64,000 nt of DNA from Parachaetomium inaequale. Taxonomy: Eukaryota; Ascomycota; Sordariomycetes; Sordariales; Chaetomiaceae. Below are positions 10,122-21,674 of this stretch, in pieces. The notes under the pieces were generated by a model. The model ran no database searches and was not told the origin of the DNA. It saw only the letters and a program-made list of their open reading frames with translations. The first letter of the stretch is position 1. Each line of letters begins with the position of its first letter. Where the stretch lies: contig MU854460.1 in the NCBI GenBank assembly GCA_033296685.1, positions 21,968 to 85,967 of the forward strand, in the 5' to 3' direction. The translations under genes and the position numbers were made by a program.

Positions 10122-13100
10122 TCCTGCTCGAGCTACCCGATGTCTTGTGTGGTGTTCCAACCCTTGGTCTGGAGAAGACTTGGACGTTTGTATGATATAA
10201 TAATTCGGCCGCGCTGGCCAGGCCCCTGGCCCTCGCCCAAACCTATGGCGAGGTAAGTCCAGCGGGACTTACAATACTACGGGTATATATAGCTCCCACG
10301 TCCTTGGACTCGGAGTCGCAGCTCGGCAAGACGCATGACCTGCAGAAGGATGGTCAAGTCGCAATGAGCGTCGGCCGAACTTGGGACTCTCAGGCTGCTC
10401 TCTCATGGCCTGGAGCAGGCCGGGGGGGGGGAGGGGCAGCATGGCCACGGCTCGGCCAGACAGAGCCCTGCATTCCACTTGGTGGCAGTCAGATGGAGAG
10501 TGGGACAAAGGAGGTCGACTGGGGCCTAGCACTGATGTTGCAAGTATACCCGGATGTGATCCTTCCAGTTCTCAACCTGTTGCTAGGTACCCTTCCCCTT
10601 TCGTCCTCCTCCGTGGCGACTGGGGAGCCTATGCCGTCTAATACCCTGATATACTACAAATCATGTTCGCCGCTTGAGGCTGGCAGGCAAGAGCTGGGAA
10701 CTCACTGGGCAAAGAGAGAGCCATCACAGTCCCTTCGCAGCAGCCATCAAAAGCTTGAACAGCCACACTGCTGAACGCAGAAGACCCGAGACCGGTAGAG
10801 TTGTGGACACAATGTTTTTGATGCTCGTCGTGGGGTACTTCCCCGCTGACGATGTGACCTTGGCATGGTGGTTGGAGCCGAGCCCTGCCGAGCATCGACA
10901 GGCGAGAGCACAGGCTGCCTGCCCCCATTGTCAACATACATCCCTCCAGTCTCTTTTGGGAAACCCGAGGTCAACGCGAGAGGAGGCTGGGAGCTCTCGC
11001 GGCCAGAAGTCGAGACCTTGATATCCATACAGAGAGCCCTTCACAGCGAGAGCAGTCGAGGCAGAAGACAAGGCGAGCCGCTCACCGCTAAATGGACCGG
11101 GGTTCCCGTTGAACTACCCCGCAATCCCTTGGCCATTGCCATTGCGGGGGAGACACCGCTTGGGCTGAGTACCCGGCCGCGCAAGAATCTTCGTCTCATC
11201 AAGAAGGTCCCCGACGAGTTGTCCGTGGCCCACGCCCGGCCGCATTTAAGGATTCGTATCAAGTTATTACTCTGGGAAGAGAGAGCAACTCCAAGATGAG
11301 ACAAAGCAATGCTGTGGCCATCTCGGACAAAGAGAACTTGGGGGCCAGGCCAAGACTTTTGCAACTGGCAAGGGTCTTGTGTCTCTCCGACCGTAGGGCT
11401 GAGATTCGGCCACAAACGCCGAGTTTGCATTCTTCACCGTGCGGGACCCTGCCGCGCCTGCTCAGGAACTGTCGCGTCTACCGGGCCCGAGCAGCCCGTA
11501 ACTTGTTGCTCCACCAGTTCATCCGAACCCAGCTTGAGAAACGTGCAACACGCCCTCCAAAAGGGGGTCAGTAACGGAGCGCCCCAACGAGCCGTCAGCC
11601 TTGCAAGATTCCACCTCGAGCTCCAAAGCCTCGCCAGATCCGCTCCTTGTTGGGCGGGACGAGCTTCGGGGAACCAAGGCCGACCTCAAGATTGGTGCCA
11701 GGTTTTGGTTGGCCCCCAAATCTCGACGCTGGGTCAACGGCGCGTCAGGAGCGGGACGGATGGCACCCTGGGGATGGACTGAGTGAACGTTATCCGGCTG
11801 ACGCCAGACATGCATGCCCTTCCTTCTTGCATGTGTTTTTGCAATAACTATTGCCCACTTTGGGCAAGCCGAGGCGGCGGAAGAAAGATGGCTGACTCGA
11901 TCGACACGTTGATCACCAGAACCTCTGGAGGCCTTCCAGCAAGTGAAACACAAAACATGAACGAAACAGGTCAACCTGTCCGCAGCCCAGCCACTCTGTC
12001 TCGGAAGTATCATTTGCCGCCAGCAGTGCCGATTGCCACCTGCCAGATGATCGCTCCACTGGAAGATGGTGCCGCTGCGGCTGGATGGAGATCCCTCGGT
12101 GGTGAGAAGAGAGCTGGCGTTCAGGCCCTCGACGTCTGGCACTCAGCCCCTTGCCTTCCACAGAAAAATATACATGTTATTGCGGCCTCAGGCCGGATTA
12201 TCCGTGGACGAGGGGCGGCTCTGAAAGCTCAGCTGCGCTTTCGATAAGAATATCAGGATAGACTCGCAAGGCTCCATACAACAAAGGGCCGAAGGTGATC
12301 GCAGGCCTCCGTCTCCGTCCCCAGAAGCGGATTTCCAATGATGGGGAACCCCACCGGCGGCGACCCCTTTTTTGCCCAGCAAGGCGAGGAGCGAAACCCC
12401 GCCAGGGGGATGGATGCGCTCGGCACGACCACTGACTGCCAGACCTGCCCGGCCATGGCTGACGACGAATAAGCACATGTGCCCCCAAGCACCCCCTTCC
12501 AACTTTAACACCTCGTTAGGCCTTGTACGTATTGGGCTGTCAATCCAAGATTCATAGCTGGGGGCGGCGAGAGAGAAGAATTGCCCGCCAAACAATTGCT
12601 TGTGCAACTGCCCTTTCAGCGGCACTCGAGTGTCGCTGCCAGGACCAAAGTCGCGCAACGGGCAGGGATCTGCTCATGTCGGCAACCTGGAATCCCTGCA
12701 GGGTCACCATCCCTGCTAGTCTTTGGAGGGCTGAGGCAGCGAGTGGGTCGGGCTTGAGCCGTTCTGGATGACGCGACCTTTACTAAGTACTGCGATGCCA
12801 TGCGCGCAGGGAGCCAATGGCGCCGAAGATGGGGCATCTGCAGCTCGCTCCTTCCAATCCGCGCTCAGCAGAGGCCCGCTGGCAGGGCAAGAGTCTGATG
12901 CTGCAGCTTTTGCTTTCGTGCCTTCCTTCCGCCCTCATACGCTTCCGCATGTTCCGTCGCCCGTTCCATGTTCTTTCTTTGTGCGTCCCGTCCCCCGCTG
13001 CCGCCACATCCCGCGCCGGACAGCCCTACGACGGAAATTCTGCAGACACCTACGCAACCAGGAAGCCAATCCGTAAATGACGGCCCATGCCGGCCTGCCC

Positions 13101-13917
13101 GCCCACGTCCGCCAGACGGGAAGTTCGGCTCCAGGTTGCAGTGATACGCTGAGCTGGACACTCCTAGCCAGCTGCTGCTGATTCCCGCAGCTGACACCTT
13201 GCCCGCTCAGCGGGGGCCGCACGTTCCAAGTTTCCAGTTCCATTGCCCATCCGTCCATTGCCCATTGCCGGCGGCCCCACAGGCTGCTGGGCTGAACCCG
13301 CCAGCGACTTCATCCACTCGCCCATGTCCTTGCTAGCTGGCATCCCTGGCAACAAATCCCAGCCCACAACAATTTCTCCACCACCTCACACACGCTCGTC
13401 CCAATGGCCTGGGCGCCAGCGCTGTCGTAGTGGGCGGGCCGCCGTCTGCTTTTATTTTTTGGTCGTTTTCCGCATCACGCTAACGTTAATTTGATCATCT
13501 CCCGCCGCCTTCGCGCTCGAGGCGCTCGTCCAGGTTGCTTCCCATCCGCTCTCATTCGTCTTGATCCATGCGCGGGGTCCAGTTGTTGCTTGTGCGCTGG
13601 ATTGAGCTGCCGTCGCAACCAATCCCATACCGAGAGCACGGCACATCCGGCTTTTGGCACGCCTGAGCAGCTGGGTCGAAGAATTGCGATCCTCGCCCGC
13701 CGCCAGTGCAGGGCCGCTGTTCGTGTCTGCCGTCTGACTGAGCCTCGGTTCAGCCAGGGACCTCGTAAGCGGCGGCGGTGGCAAGGCGGCCGTCGCCTTG
13801 CACTTCAGCTCGCTCTCCTCCCATCTCAGCGCACTCTGACATCGCCGTCGTCCTCGCCCGCCCGCTGTCCACTTGCCACGGCCTGCAACTTGGAACACCC
13901 GGCCAAGCATCGACGTC
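10122..13917. other. 3.8-kb gene-free region before the C2H2 regulator
   Basis: The longest spacer in the window. Frames up to about 200 codons occur but show no domain, no consistent splice pattern and no codon bias. It contains a TATATATA at 10284-10291 and a G10 run ending at 10431. The part next to 13918 is CT-rich, as in a long 5' leader. A long promoter and leader for the regulator, or a non-coding RNA, are possible; neither is shown by the sequence. Confidence 0.5.
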
Positions 13918-16000
13918 ATGGCCGCCGTTCCCATCCAGGCGCCCTCTCGGGGGTACGGGGGGCGAGACATGAGCGTCAGCCCTCTCCCGTCCATATCAAC
14001 CGGCCGCGGCGAAACGCTCGCGAGGCCATTCGGACATCCACGCCGCGCTGTCCCCTTCGCAGACAACCTCTCGCCCTCGGCCGCCTCGAATCCCATGGCA
14101 ATACGCGGCGTTGATCACAGCGACGTGCCTCCGCCATTACCCCCGCCCCGCCTGGTCCCCATCAACGGCCCCGTTGACCCGACGCTGCAGTTCAAGGAAA
14201 GCATGCGCCGGGACGACTACGGCAGCCCCGACGCCGACTCGTTTGGGCATAGCTTCCGGCGCCGCGACTTGTCGTTCAGGAGTGACGTTTCCGATGATGG
14301 ATACCACAGCTTGGAGAGCTTTAGGTTTGTCTTGACCGCTGTGGTTCCCTTTGCGAAGTACACCTGGGTGGACTGACACGCGCAACCGCTTCGGTCTAGG
14401 TCTTCCGGCTTTCCTTCTCCGTTTGGCCACCACACAATGAAGAGCTACCGCCCCAATGGCGACTCGATCGATCACTCGATGCTCGACAAGCTGAACCGGC
14501 CGGCCCGACGCCCAGGCCTCAGCGCCTCGGTCAACGACCTCCCGGGCCCTCGTCACCACCACGCGCAACTGACGACGCTCTCCCTGCCCCACCGGACCCG
14601 ACAGCCATTTTTAGACGCAAGCTTCACCAAGTCTCCCGGGGCCATGTCGGCCATGTCTCCCATCGCCGCGCCCTACGGCCACCACGGGCGGGGTTCCATC
14701 GACCACCGCTCGCCCCTGGGAACCGACAGCAGCGACTACGATCGCTCGCCGCTCCCACGCGCCCGCAGGACACCTGGTGGCTTGGCAGTGGCAGACGAGG
14801 GCCCGCACTCGGGCTATGGTGGTTACGAGGTCCGCGAAGATGACACCGATTTTCCGATGGAGGAAACGACGCGCATGCGCAGCCTGGCCATCGAAGACCA
14901 ATGGAGGGAGAGAGACTGGGACCGGGACAGAGAGAGGGAAAGAGAGAGGGAACGCGACGGTTACCAGCCGGGCCAGAAACGCAGGGCCTCGTCGCCACCC
15001 AGCGATGATGCTGCTCTTGCAAACGACATGCTGAGAAGGAGAGACGGCGGCTTGATGTGCAGGGGCTCGCCCACGCCGAGGCTGCTTGTGATTCCCCAGA
15101 ATTCGCTATCAAGCGTGTCATCGGTGAGCCGGAGCGGGAGCTATGCCAGCAATCTCACCGCCAGCAGCATGACTAGCATGGGCTCGTTTGGACGCCGCTC
15201 GCCAAACCCCCTATCCCCGGCCGGCCTGTCTCCGACCGATCCCATGACTTGCAGCAGCCCGTACCCGCCGCCGACGAGTTTATCTGCCTCCCCTCGCCCC
15301 TCCCTCGGACGGTCCATCGGGGCGCCGTCGCCGCACCTCCGGACTCCAAGTGAGCAGCCATTGCCTTCGCAGGTCACGCGCACGGCTGCCTCGCCGCGGA
15401 AGCTGGCCGAAATCCCCAAAAGCCACAGCAGCCTGGCCGCCAAACTCAAGGGCCCGTACATGTGCGAGTGTTGCCCCAAAAAACCTAAAAAGTTTGAATC
15501 CGAAGAAGAACTAAGGTATGCCTACTTGATACCCGCCCTGCTTGCGCTGTATTCTGACTGTTCTCAGAGCGCACGAGGCCGAGAAGCAGTACGAGTGCTC
15601 CTTCTGCGGCAATCGCTTCAAGAACAAGAACGAGGCCGAAAGACACCAAAACTCGCTCCATGTCCGGCGGCACAGCTGGTCATGTTCGGCCCTGACCGGC
15701 TACGCGCGGGCATTCCACGACAGCACGGCAAGGCCCGGCGACGCCGACGTCTGCGGCTACTGCGGTGAAGAATTCCCGAGGAGCGGGCAGGACATGAGCG
15801 AGCAGGACTGGGAGGACCGCATACGGCATCTCCAGGACGTGCACAAGTTCCGCGAGTGCAACTCGAGCAAGAAGTTCTACCGGGCCGACCACTTCCGCCA
15901 GCACCTCAAGCACAGCCATGCCGGCACCAGCGGCAAGTGGACCAACATGCTCGAAAACGCCTGCATGTTGGAGGAGGAGCCGCCCGTCCCCACGAGATGA
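13918..16000 (+). CDS. C2H2 zinc-finger transcription factor
   Basis: Likely nuclear DNA-binding regulator. Exons 13918-14324, 14400-15515 and 15568-16000, 651 aa. Residues 1-480 are low-complexity, rich in Ser, Pro, His and Arg, with an Arg/Glu run (DRERERERERE) near residue 335. The finger region sits at the C-terminus, after about residue 485. CECC with ...RAHE looks like a finger whose final His is replaced. A full finger reads C-x2-C-x12-H-x4-H (CSFCGNRF...RHQNSLH). A third reads CGYCGEEF...RHLQDVH. A last one (ECNSSKKFYRADHFRQHLKH) lacks one Cys. The HSWSC motif between fingers and the phrase DHFRQHLKHSHAGTSGKW belong to a conserved Pezizomycotina family I cannot name. Intron donors are GTTTGT (weak) and GTATGC. 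ATG 13918 is the first in frame. Confidence 0.88.
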
Positions 16001-17280
16001 ACCCCTCCCGCTCCTGTGGCGCCGGATGGGATAGGAGACAGGGCCGAGCCATCGGGACTCAGGGGCTGGCGTCACGTGGCGCGACACGGCATTTGAGGCA
16101 TCACATCCACGCCGTGCTTTTGGCCCGAATACCTTCCTCACTAGCCCACGGAGATTTCCGCAAGCGTTGGTTTTCCGAAGGCAAATACCGAGCAAGGAGG
16201 CCGCCGCAGAATCAAGCGCTCGGTCTAGATTTTGGGGAATTTTGTCCGTTTTTGGACCTCAGTTTGGGCAAGTGGGGCGCAAGGAGATTTGGCCGGCCCA
16301 GGATGATGCGACATTGCGTGGCCTGGATGCAGGATCGCCGCCCTGACTCGGCCCTGCGGAAGGAAGGCTGTTGGCGAAACCAACCCCCGGCCGATTCATG
16401 CAGAATCACGGCGGCGTCCTCTCTAACACGCCCCTTTTTTGGTGTGTCCGCGGACAAGGGTGCTCCAACGGCACCGGGTGCGATCGATGGAGGACGCTTT
16501 TTTGCCTGGGTGCACTCAACAGACTTGGCCATGGAGCACTCAAGCCCTCGGAACGACCGGTTATTATCGGCCCGGTGGCGATGCATCACAGGCGTCAGGA
16601 CTACTTTACTGGACGCAGAACGAGACGCCGGGATCTCGTGGTGGCGGTGCATTTGCCCCATGGCCTGGATCCAGCCAATCTCATCAGCTATTCGCGACAT
16701 TTGTTCAGTAACTACCGCAAAGCCTGTCGCGTTGAACGAAGTTACGACTTTGGCATTTACATCAGCATGCCATGGCTGGCGACGGATCATCAGGCGTCGT
16801 CTGGAGTGACTTTGGATCACATCAGGTGGCATGTCCCGGCTTGAGAGGAGGATTGGATATGACAGCCTACTTGAGCGTTGCCTCTTCCCAGGTTTCGTTT
16901 CAGACGGGCATCACGGCGCACTCTCTCTGTTTGAGGCGTACCTGCGGCATATGGGGGGTTAAACATTTTGTCTTGTACTCATGAACGGCCATGCCCACGA
17001 AACGAACGATAGAAAAGTACCTGTTTATGATTTCCGACTCGCCGTTGGCCTTTTAAGAAAGTCCCAATGCTCAGCGTCCGACCACCGCCCCGTCACCCCG
17101 GTTCCCGCCGAAGCAACCCCTGACAGGGGTTTGACACTTGACTCCTGCCCCGCAGTGCGGGGCAGAATCCCAAAAGTCACAAGCCAGAATAATTTCCAGG
17201 TCCAAATTTTGGACCCTGCAGTTATTGTAACTTACGACTGTGCTGTGCCAACGACCTACCAACAACCCGAACCCGTCGAC
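16001..17280. other. Intergenic
   Basis: Between two plus-strand genes. A 206-codon frame on the minus strand at 16212-16832 has no family resemblance and is not accepted. Nothing else seen. Confidence 0.45.
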
Positions 17281-18525
17281 ATGGCGTTGAACCGCATCAA
17301 CAGCGCTGACGAGCTCTTTGTCGGCGGGTAAGTGCCCCGTCTCCCAGGCGAGGCAGGCGACAAAAAACCTGACGCCTGCTGCTCCAGTGTCTTCGGCGTC
17401 AACCGCGGCCGGCTCGTCCAGGAGCACCACATCACGCACATCCTCTCCGTCATCAAGTACTCGCTGAACCGAGACGAGGATGCATTTCGAGACGTGGAGC
17501 ACCTCAGCATCGACATCGACGACATGGACGACCAAGACATCCTCGTGCACCTTCCCAGGATGGTGCGCTTCATCAACGGCGGCCTCCACCGAGATGCGAC
17601 ATCAGGGCGGGCCATCTCCGACGACCAGGCCCAGACGGCAGATACAATAGCGCCATCAACCGCGTCCTCCCGTTCCTCAACCCCCGGCGCCGTCCTCGTC
17701 CATTGCGCCATGGGCAAGTCCCGCTCCGTCACCGCCGTCATCGCCTACCTCCTCTGGAAACACCCGCAGCGCTTTGGCAAGGCGGACCCGACCACAACAG
17801 CCGAGCAGGCCGTCGCGCAGGCGCTGCAGTGGGTCCGCGAGACCCGGCCCGTGGCCGAGCCCAACGACGGCTTCATGCGCCAGCTCGAGATGTGGTGGGA
17901 CATGGGCTGCCCGGCCGACAGCGACGACGCCGTCGAGAAGGAGCCCGCATACCAGCGCTGGCTGTATAAGCGGGAGGTTGAGGACGCGGCGCGCATCGGG
18001 CGGGCGCCCGACTGGATCCGGTTCGAGGACGAGGCGACAAAGCTAGAAGGTGGCGCCAAAGCAGGGGAGGCAGACGGCGGGGACGCGGGCACGGAGCTAA
18101 GGTGCAAGAAGTGCCGGCGCGTGCTGGCTACCGGGCCGTTCATCGTGCCGCATCAGGGCCGGGGTAACGCAGAGCAGCCAGGCTGTCCGCATTTCTTCAT
18201 CGAGGCACTGTCTTGGATGCGCCCGATCCTGGAGGAGGGCGCGCTCGACGGCCGCTTGATCTGCCCGAACTCTAAGTGCTCGGCTTCGATAGGCCGGTAT
18301 GCCTGGCAGGGGTTCAAATGTAGCTGTGGCCAGTGGGTTGCCCCGGCGTTCTCGCTGCAGAATAGCAAGGTCGACAAGGTCGTCACGGGGAGACAGAATG
18401 GCGGCGCCGCCGCTATCGCCGACCGGATGGCTGCCCTGGGCATCCGCATGCCGCCGGGGGCAGGTAGGTCACCCATTGTGGCCACATCTGGCGCTGGTGT
18501 CGAGAGATGCAAGGAGAACTTGTGA
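17281..18525 (+). CDS. YVH1: Dual-specificity phosphatase Yvh1
   Basis: Protein phosphatase whose zinc-binding end releases Mrt4 during 60S ribosome maturation in yeast; the same role is inferred here. Exons 17281-17327 and 17388-18525, intron 17328-17387, 394 aa. The N-terminus INSADELFVGG and the strand ITHILSVI are typical of DSPs. The catalytic P-loop HCAMGKSRS (Cys and Arg present) is at about residue 139. The C-terminal zinc domain has CKKCRRVLA, the conserved GCPHFFIEALSWM, CPNSKC, and CSCGQWVAPAF. A Ser/Thr-rich insert (TIAPSTASSRSSTP) precedes the P-loop. ATG 17281 gives the short first exon usual for the family. Confidence 0.96.
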
Positions 18526-20563
18526 TGGTGGAATCCGAGGAATATTGGCCACTCCCGGGACGGACAAGACTGTGCTCTCCCAAGACGACGCGTGTCTGTC
18601 TTGTCGCCCCCAGCGGCTACCGTAAACGCGGTATGCGGCAGACAACCGTGCCCTGCCCGACACTGCCAAATGTCTACACAGTATTTGGGAATCGCCAGGT
18701 AGGTGTCCAGCCTTGCAGTGTGCACGAGTCTAAACCCTAAGCTTCTCTGAGATCTCCTCTTATCTTCCTACTGATGTTGGAGGAAGCAGAAAGAAAATCG
18801 CAAGGCTGTTTGTTGTCTGAGCCCACGCGGAAACGGGGCATCGTACCTGGGGTCAGGGCCCCGAGGGATGCCCCTGAGATTTGTTTACATAACTTGCCGC
18901 CTCGGGACATCTGACCGCCTTGGCTTTCCAACTCGGCCCGGCGGACACCGTTGGCAACGGCTGAACAACCGCTTGGGCTCATACTCCCCCGTATTACAGT
19001 TTGCGGCTGCGGATGGAAAGCGGCTTCTTGCCAATTCTTGCCGTTTGTTGCATACCGGAAACCAGTCTTCAAGTTCCCCATGGCCCGTCCACCACGTATG
19101 TTCCTCGATGACTTGATGAGGCCCTCTGTTGGCAAACGTTAAATAATGCAGTTGATCACTCTCGGACCACCGAGACACCGGTGTTTTGCCATCCCTTTTC
19201 GACACTTCGATGCCCTCTTATCCGCTGTTTTATGTAGTCCCCATACGCCCTTGGCATCGCGAATCTCACTCTTCCAGGGTTGCAAATGTGGAGATCGACG
19301 GCAGGTACTTGACACAGCTGGGTCAGCTTCCGAACCCGGTCAGATCATCCCATCATACCCTGGTCCGGCGATCTCACGGCTCTATCACGGCTGACTGGGC
19401 TGCATCATCAGAGCTGGTGTCGCAACCGGCTGACCGTGCAGGACGCCGGTCATCGAGGACGGCTGCCGTGTGGTGACAGCACAGAGTAAGCACTAGATCC
19501 TCATGAAGCAACGGGCATGCTTTTCCGCCGCAGCCGCCCGACACAGCGTATGCGGGACAGTTAGACGAGGGTGGGTAGGCAGTTCTCTAAGCTCAAATGT
19601 GGTGGGCGGGACATGCCAGCCTCGGAGAGGGGAGGGGAGCCCGGTGAGTTGTTGCGGTTCATCCCGAGGGGCAGAGGCGTCACTGCGGTCCTCGACCTGA
19701 TCGTCGTCATATTTGAAGGCATCTGCGGTTATAATAACCGGGATGGCAATACGCCCTGCGGCGTCGCGGCGAGGGCACCCCCACGGCACTCTGAGGACCG
19801 CATTTTCGCAGATAACGCTGTCAGATGGGGGAACAATATGCCGGGACGACGGGAGGTCGGCCTGAATAGGTCTTGGCGACGAACTCGGTGCCAGAGAGCC
19901 AGGGCTCACTCCGGTTTAACTACTTGTATTGTATAGATAGGCGAGTCCAGGCGGCATGATGGCAATAACGTTAGGCTCGAATGGACGATTGTACTACAGC
20001 TTGCACTATTTCATAACACGGAGATCATCACCACCTTCGAGAGGCTGGAACCTCAGATCGCCAGATCATGAGTTCTCAGTGAAGTGGCGGCATGGAGCAC
20101 TGAACTGGAACACTGGTATAAAAAGGCCACACAATTCCCTCTTTGAAACGGCCGCTGGGGGCTTCACGGCGCCTTCCGTGTCCTTTCCGTGGCGTCTCAG
20201 GGGGCGGAAGGTCCCCCCCGGCGATAACTCGCCTCGATGCAAGAGGTGTGTGGATCCGTTCGTTGATTCCCGGCGTATTCGGCCAGGGGACTCCGATGTG
20301 CAGATGCCGAAATATGCGTCCGGTCGATGCCGGCTCGGGAAGGCGGCGTGTTCACTGCCGGAACCCAACCCATACCGTTATTGTCTCCAGCCGCGCCCAA
20401 TATTCTTGTCGTTCTCGGCCAGGATGATGAAGCGTGAGAGGGATGAACCAGGGGTGAAGCAGCGGTCTGTCGAATTGCTCCCCGGCCTCTGAATGTCCTG
20501 AGACGGCGCGGTTGGAGGTCGCTTGGCTCGTACTTCGGTTCCGCAAGGTTGCCGGGGTCCTCA
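18526..20563. other. Intergenic, with an orphan TATA box
   Basis: Convergent spacer between YVH1 and VFA1. A canonical TATAAAAAGG on the plus strand at 20117-20126 has no supported gene behind it; the frames following it have no recognisable domain. No other feature. Confidence 0.45.
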
Positions 20564-21312
20564 TCACGGAAGGTTCTTGGGCACCGACGGGAAGAAGGTG
20601 GGATCCTGCATGCGCTCGCGGTTGCGCTTGGCAATCTCGACTTGCCTCTTTCTGTTCAGCCGTTGCTGGTAGAAGGTGCTGCGGGTGCCGGCCTGTCAGC
20701 GAAAGGGACGGGGGATCGGTCTGGGGTTGCGGCCGTCCCACCTCTTGAGCTCAAACACACGGGGTTCCTCCTCGTCGTCGACCGGCGAGGCGGCGGAATC
20801 GTCGTTCTTCTGCAGAAGACATGGTTAGCCGCAGGGAGCAGCGAGCAGCCGGGGGGTGCTGGAGTGGCTGGCTGACTGGTTCTGTCTTGTCGGCTGTCTT
20901 TTGCTTGTCCTCGTCGGCCTTGTCATCCTTGCTCTTCTTGTCGCCGGCCTCGTCCTTCTTGGCGGCCTTCTCCTCCTTCTCCTTCTTCTTCTTCTGCTTC
21001 TCCTCGTATTCCTTTTTGACGCGCTCGACCTCTTCCTCGAGCTCGCGCTTCTTGCGGGCCTCGACGGCGGCGTGGTCGATCTTGGGCGTGCAGAAGCCGG
21101 TGTCCTTGAGGTGGGCGGGGCAGACGTAGAACCAGTCCTGTGGGCTGTCAGGCCGGGAGCCGAGAAAGAGGCGCGTGGAGGAGGAGGGCAGGGCAGCGCA
21201 CCTTGTTGTCGGGGGTGATCAGCACGCTGGCGCTGAGCTTGAAGCAGATGTCGCACGACTTGGCCTTGGTCTCGGCCACCTTGCGGTGGGTGTAGACGTT
21301 GGGAAAGGCCAT
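20564..21312 (-). CDS. VFA1: Vps4-associated protein Vfa1
   Basis: Cytosolic/endosomal partner that stimulates the AAA ATPase Vps4 in ESCRT-III disassembly. Four exons (21202-21312, 20877-21137, 20742-20809, 20564-20678), 184 aa. The N-terminus FPNVYTHRKV with CDICFK and the strand VLITPDNKDWFYVCPAHL forms the conserved Cys/His cluster (C-x2-C ... C-x2-H). It is followed by FCTPKID, a Lys/Glu coiled-coil (about residues 70-125), and an end with TFYQQRLNRKRQ and DPTFFPSVPKNLP, the Vps4-binding tail. Introns are 64, 67 and 63 bp; the donor of the second is GTCAGC. The last exon was assigned from homology-like sequence plus phase, joining LK to STFYQQ. Confidence 0.92.
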
Positions 21313-21674
21313 GCTGGGTGGTAGTCCTCTCACGGCGCGTCGTCGGGCTGCGACGCCCTGTTGTGCATCCCGTTGGAGGGCCTGACAGTGCTTCAAGGAA
21401 TCGAGGTTGACAGACCGTTGCGGTGTCAAGGCTCACAGTGCTAGAGGTGCTCGAGGGTGGGCTGCCCCACAGAGTCCGTGGAGTCACAGTGCGGAAAGGC
21501 AAAGATATACTGTGCGCCTCAGCAACCTGATCCTGATCCGCCAAACCTCGACACTCGCGCTTGCTCGCCAGCAGGTTGCAAATTTACTTCAACACCGGGC
21601 ACCATAAAGAAGCGTCCTCTGTTTGCTATTAATTACGGGTATTTTATTTTTTTGACCAGCAAGTCGCCGCCTGC
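21313..21674. other. Intergenic
   Basis: Spacer between two minus-strand genes, the 3' end of the TPR gene and the VFA1 start. No gene or obvious motif. Confidence 0.5.

Noticed and set aside
14111..15121. Long antisense frames opposite the C2H2 gene
   Set aside because: They mirror a GC-rich low-complexity coding region; no domain and no splice logic.
16212..16832. 206-codon frame between the C2H2 gene and YVH1
   Set aside because: No recognisable domain, no conserved motif, and overlapping frames of similar length on the other strand.
18526..20563. Short frames such as 19956-20492
   Set aside because: Despite the TATA box at 20117, the peptides have no family features and the frame starts upstream of the TATA box.
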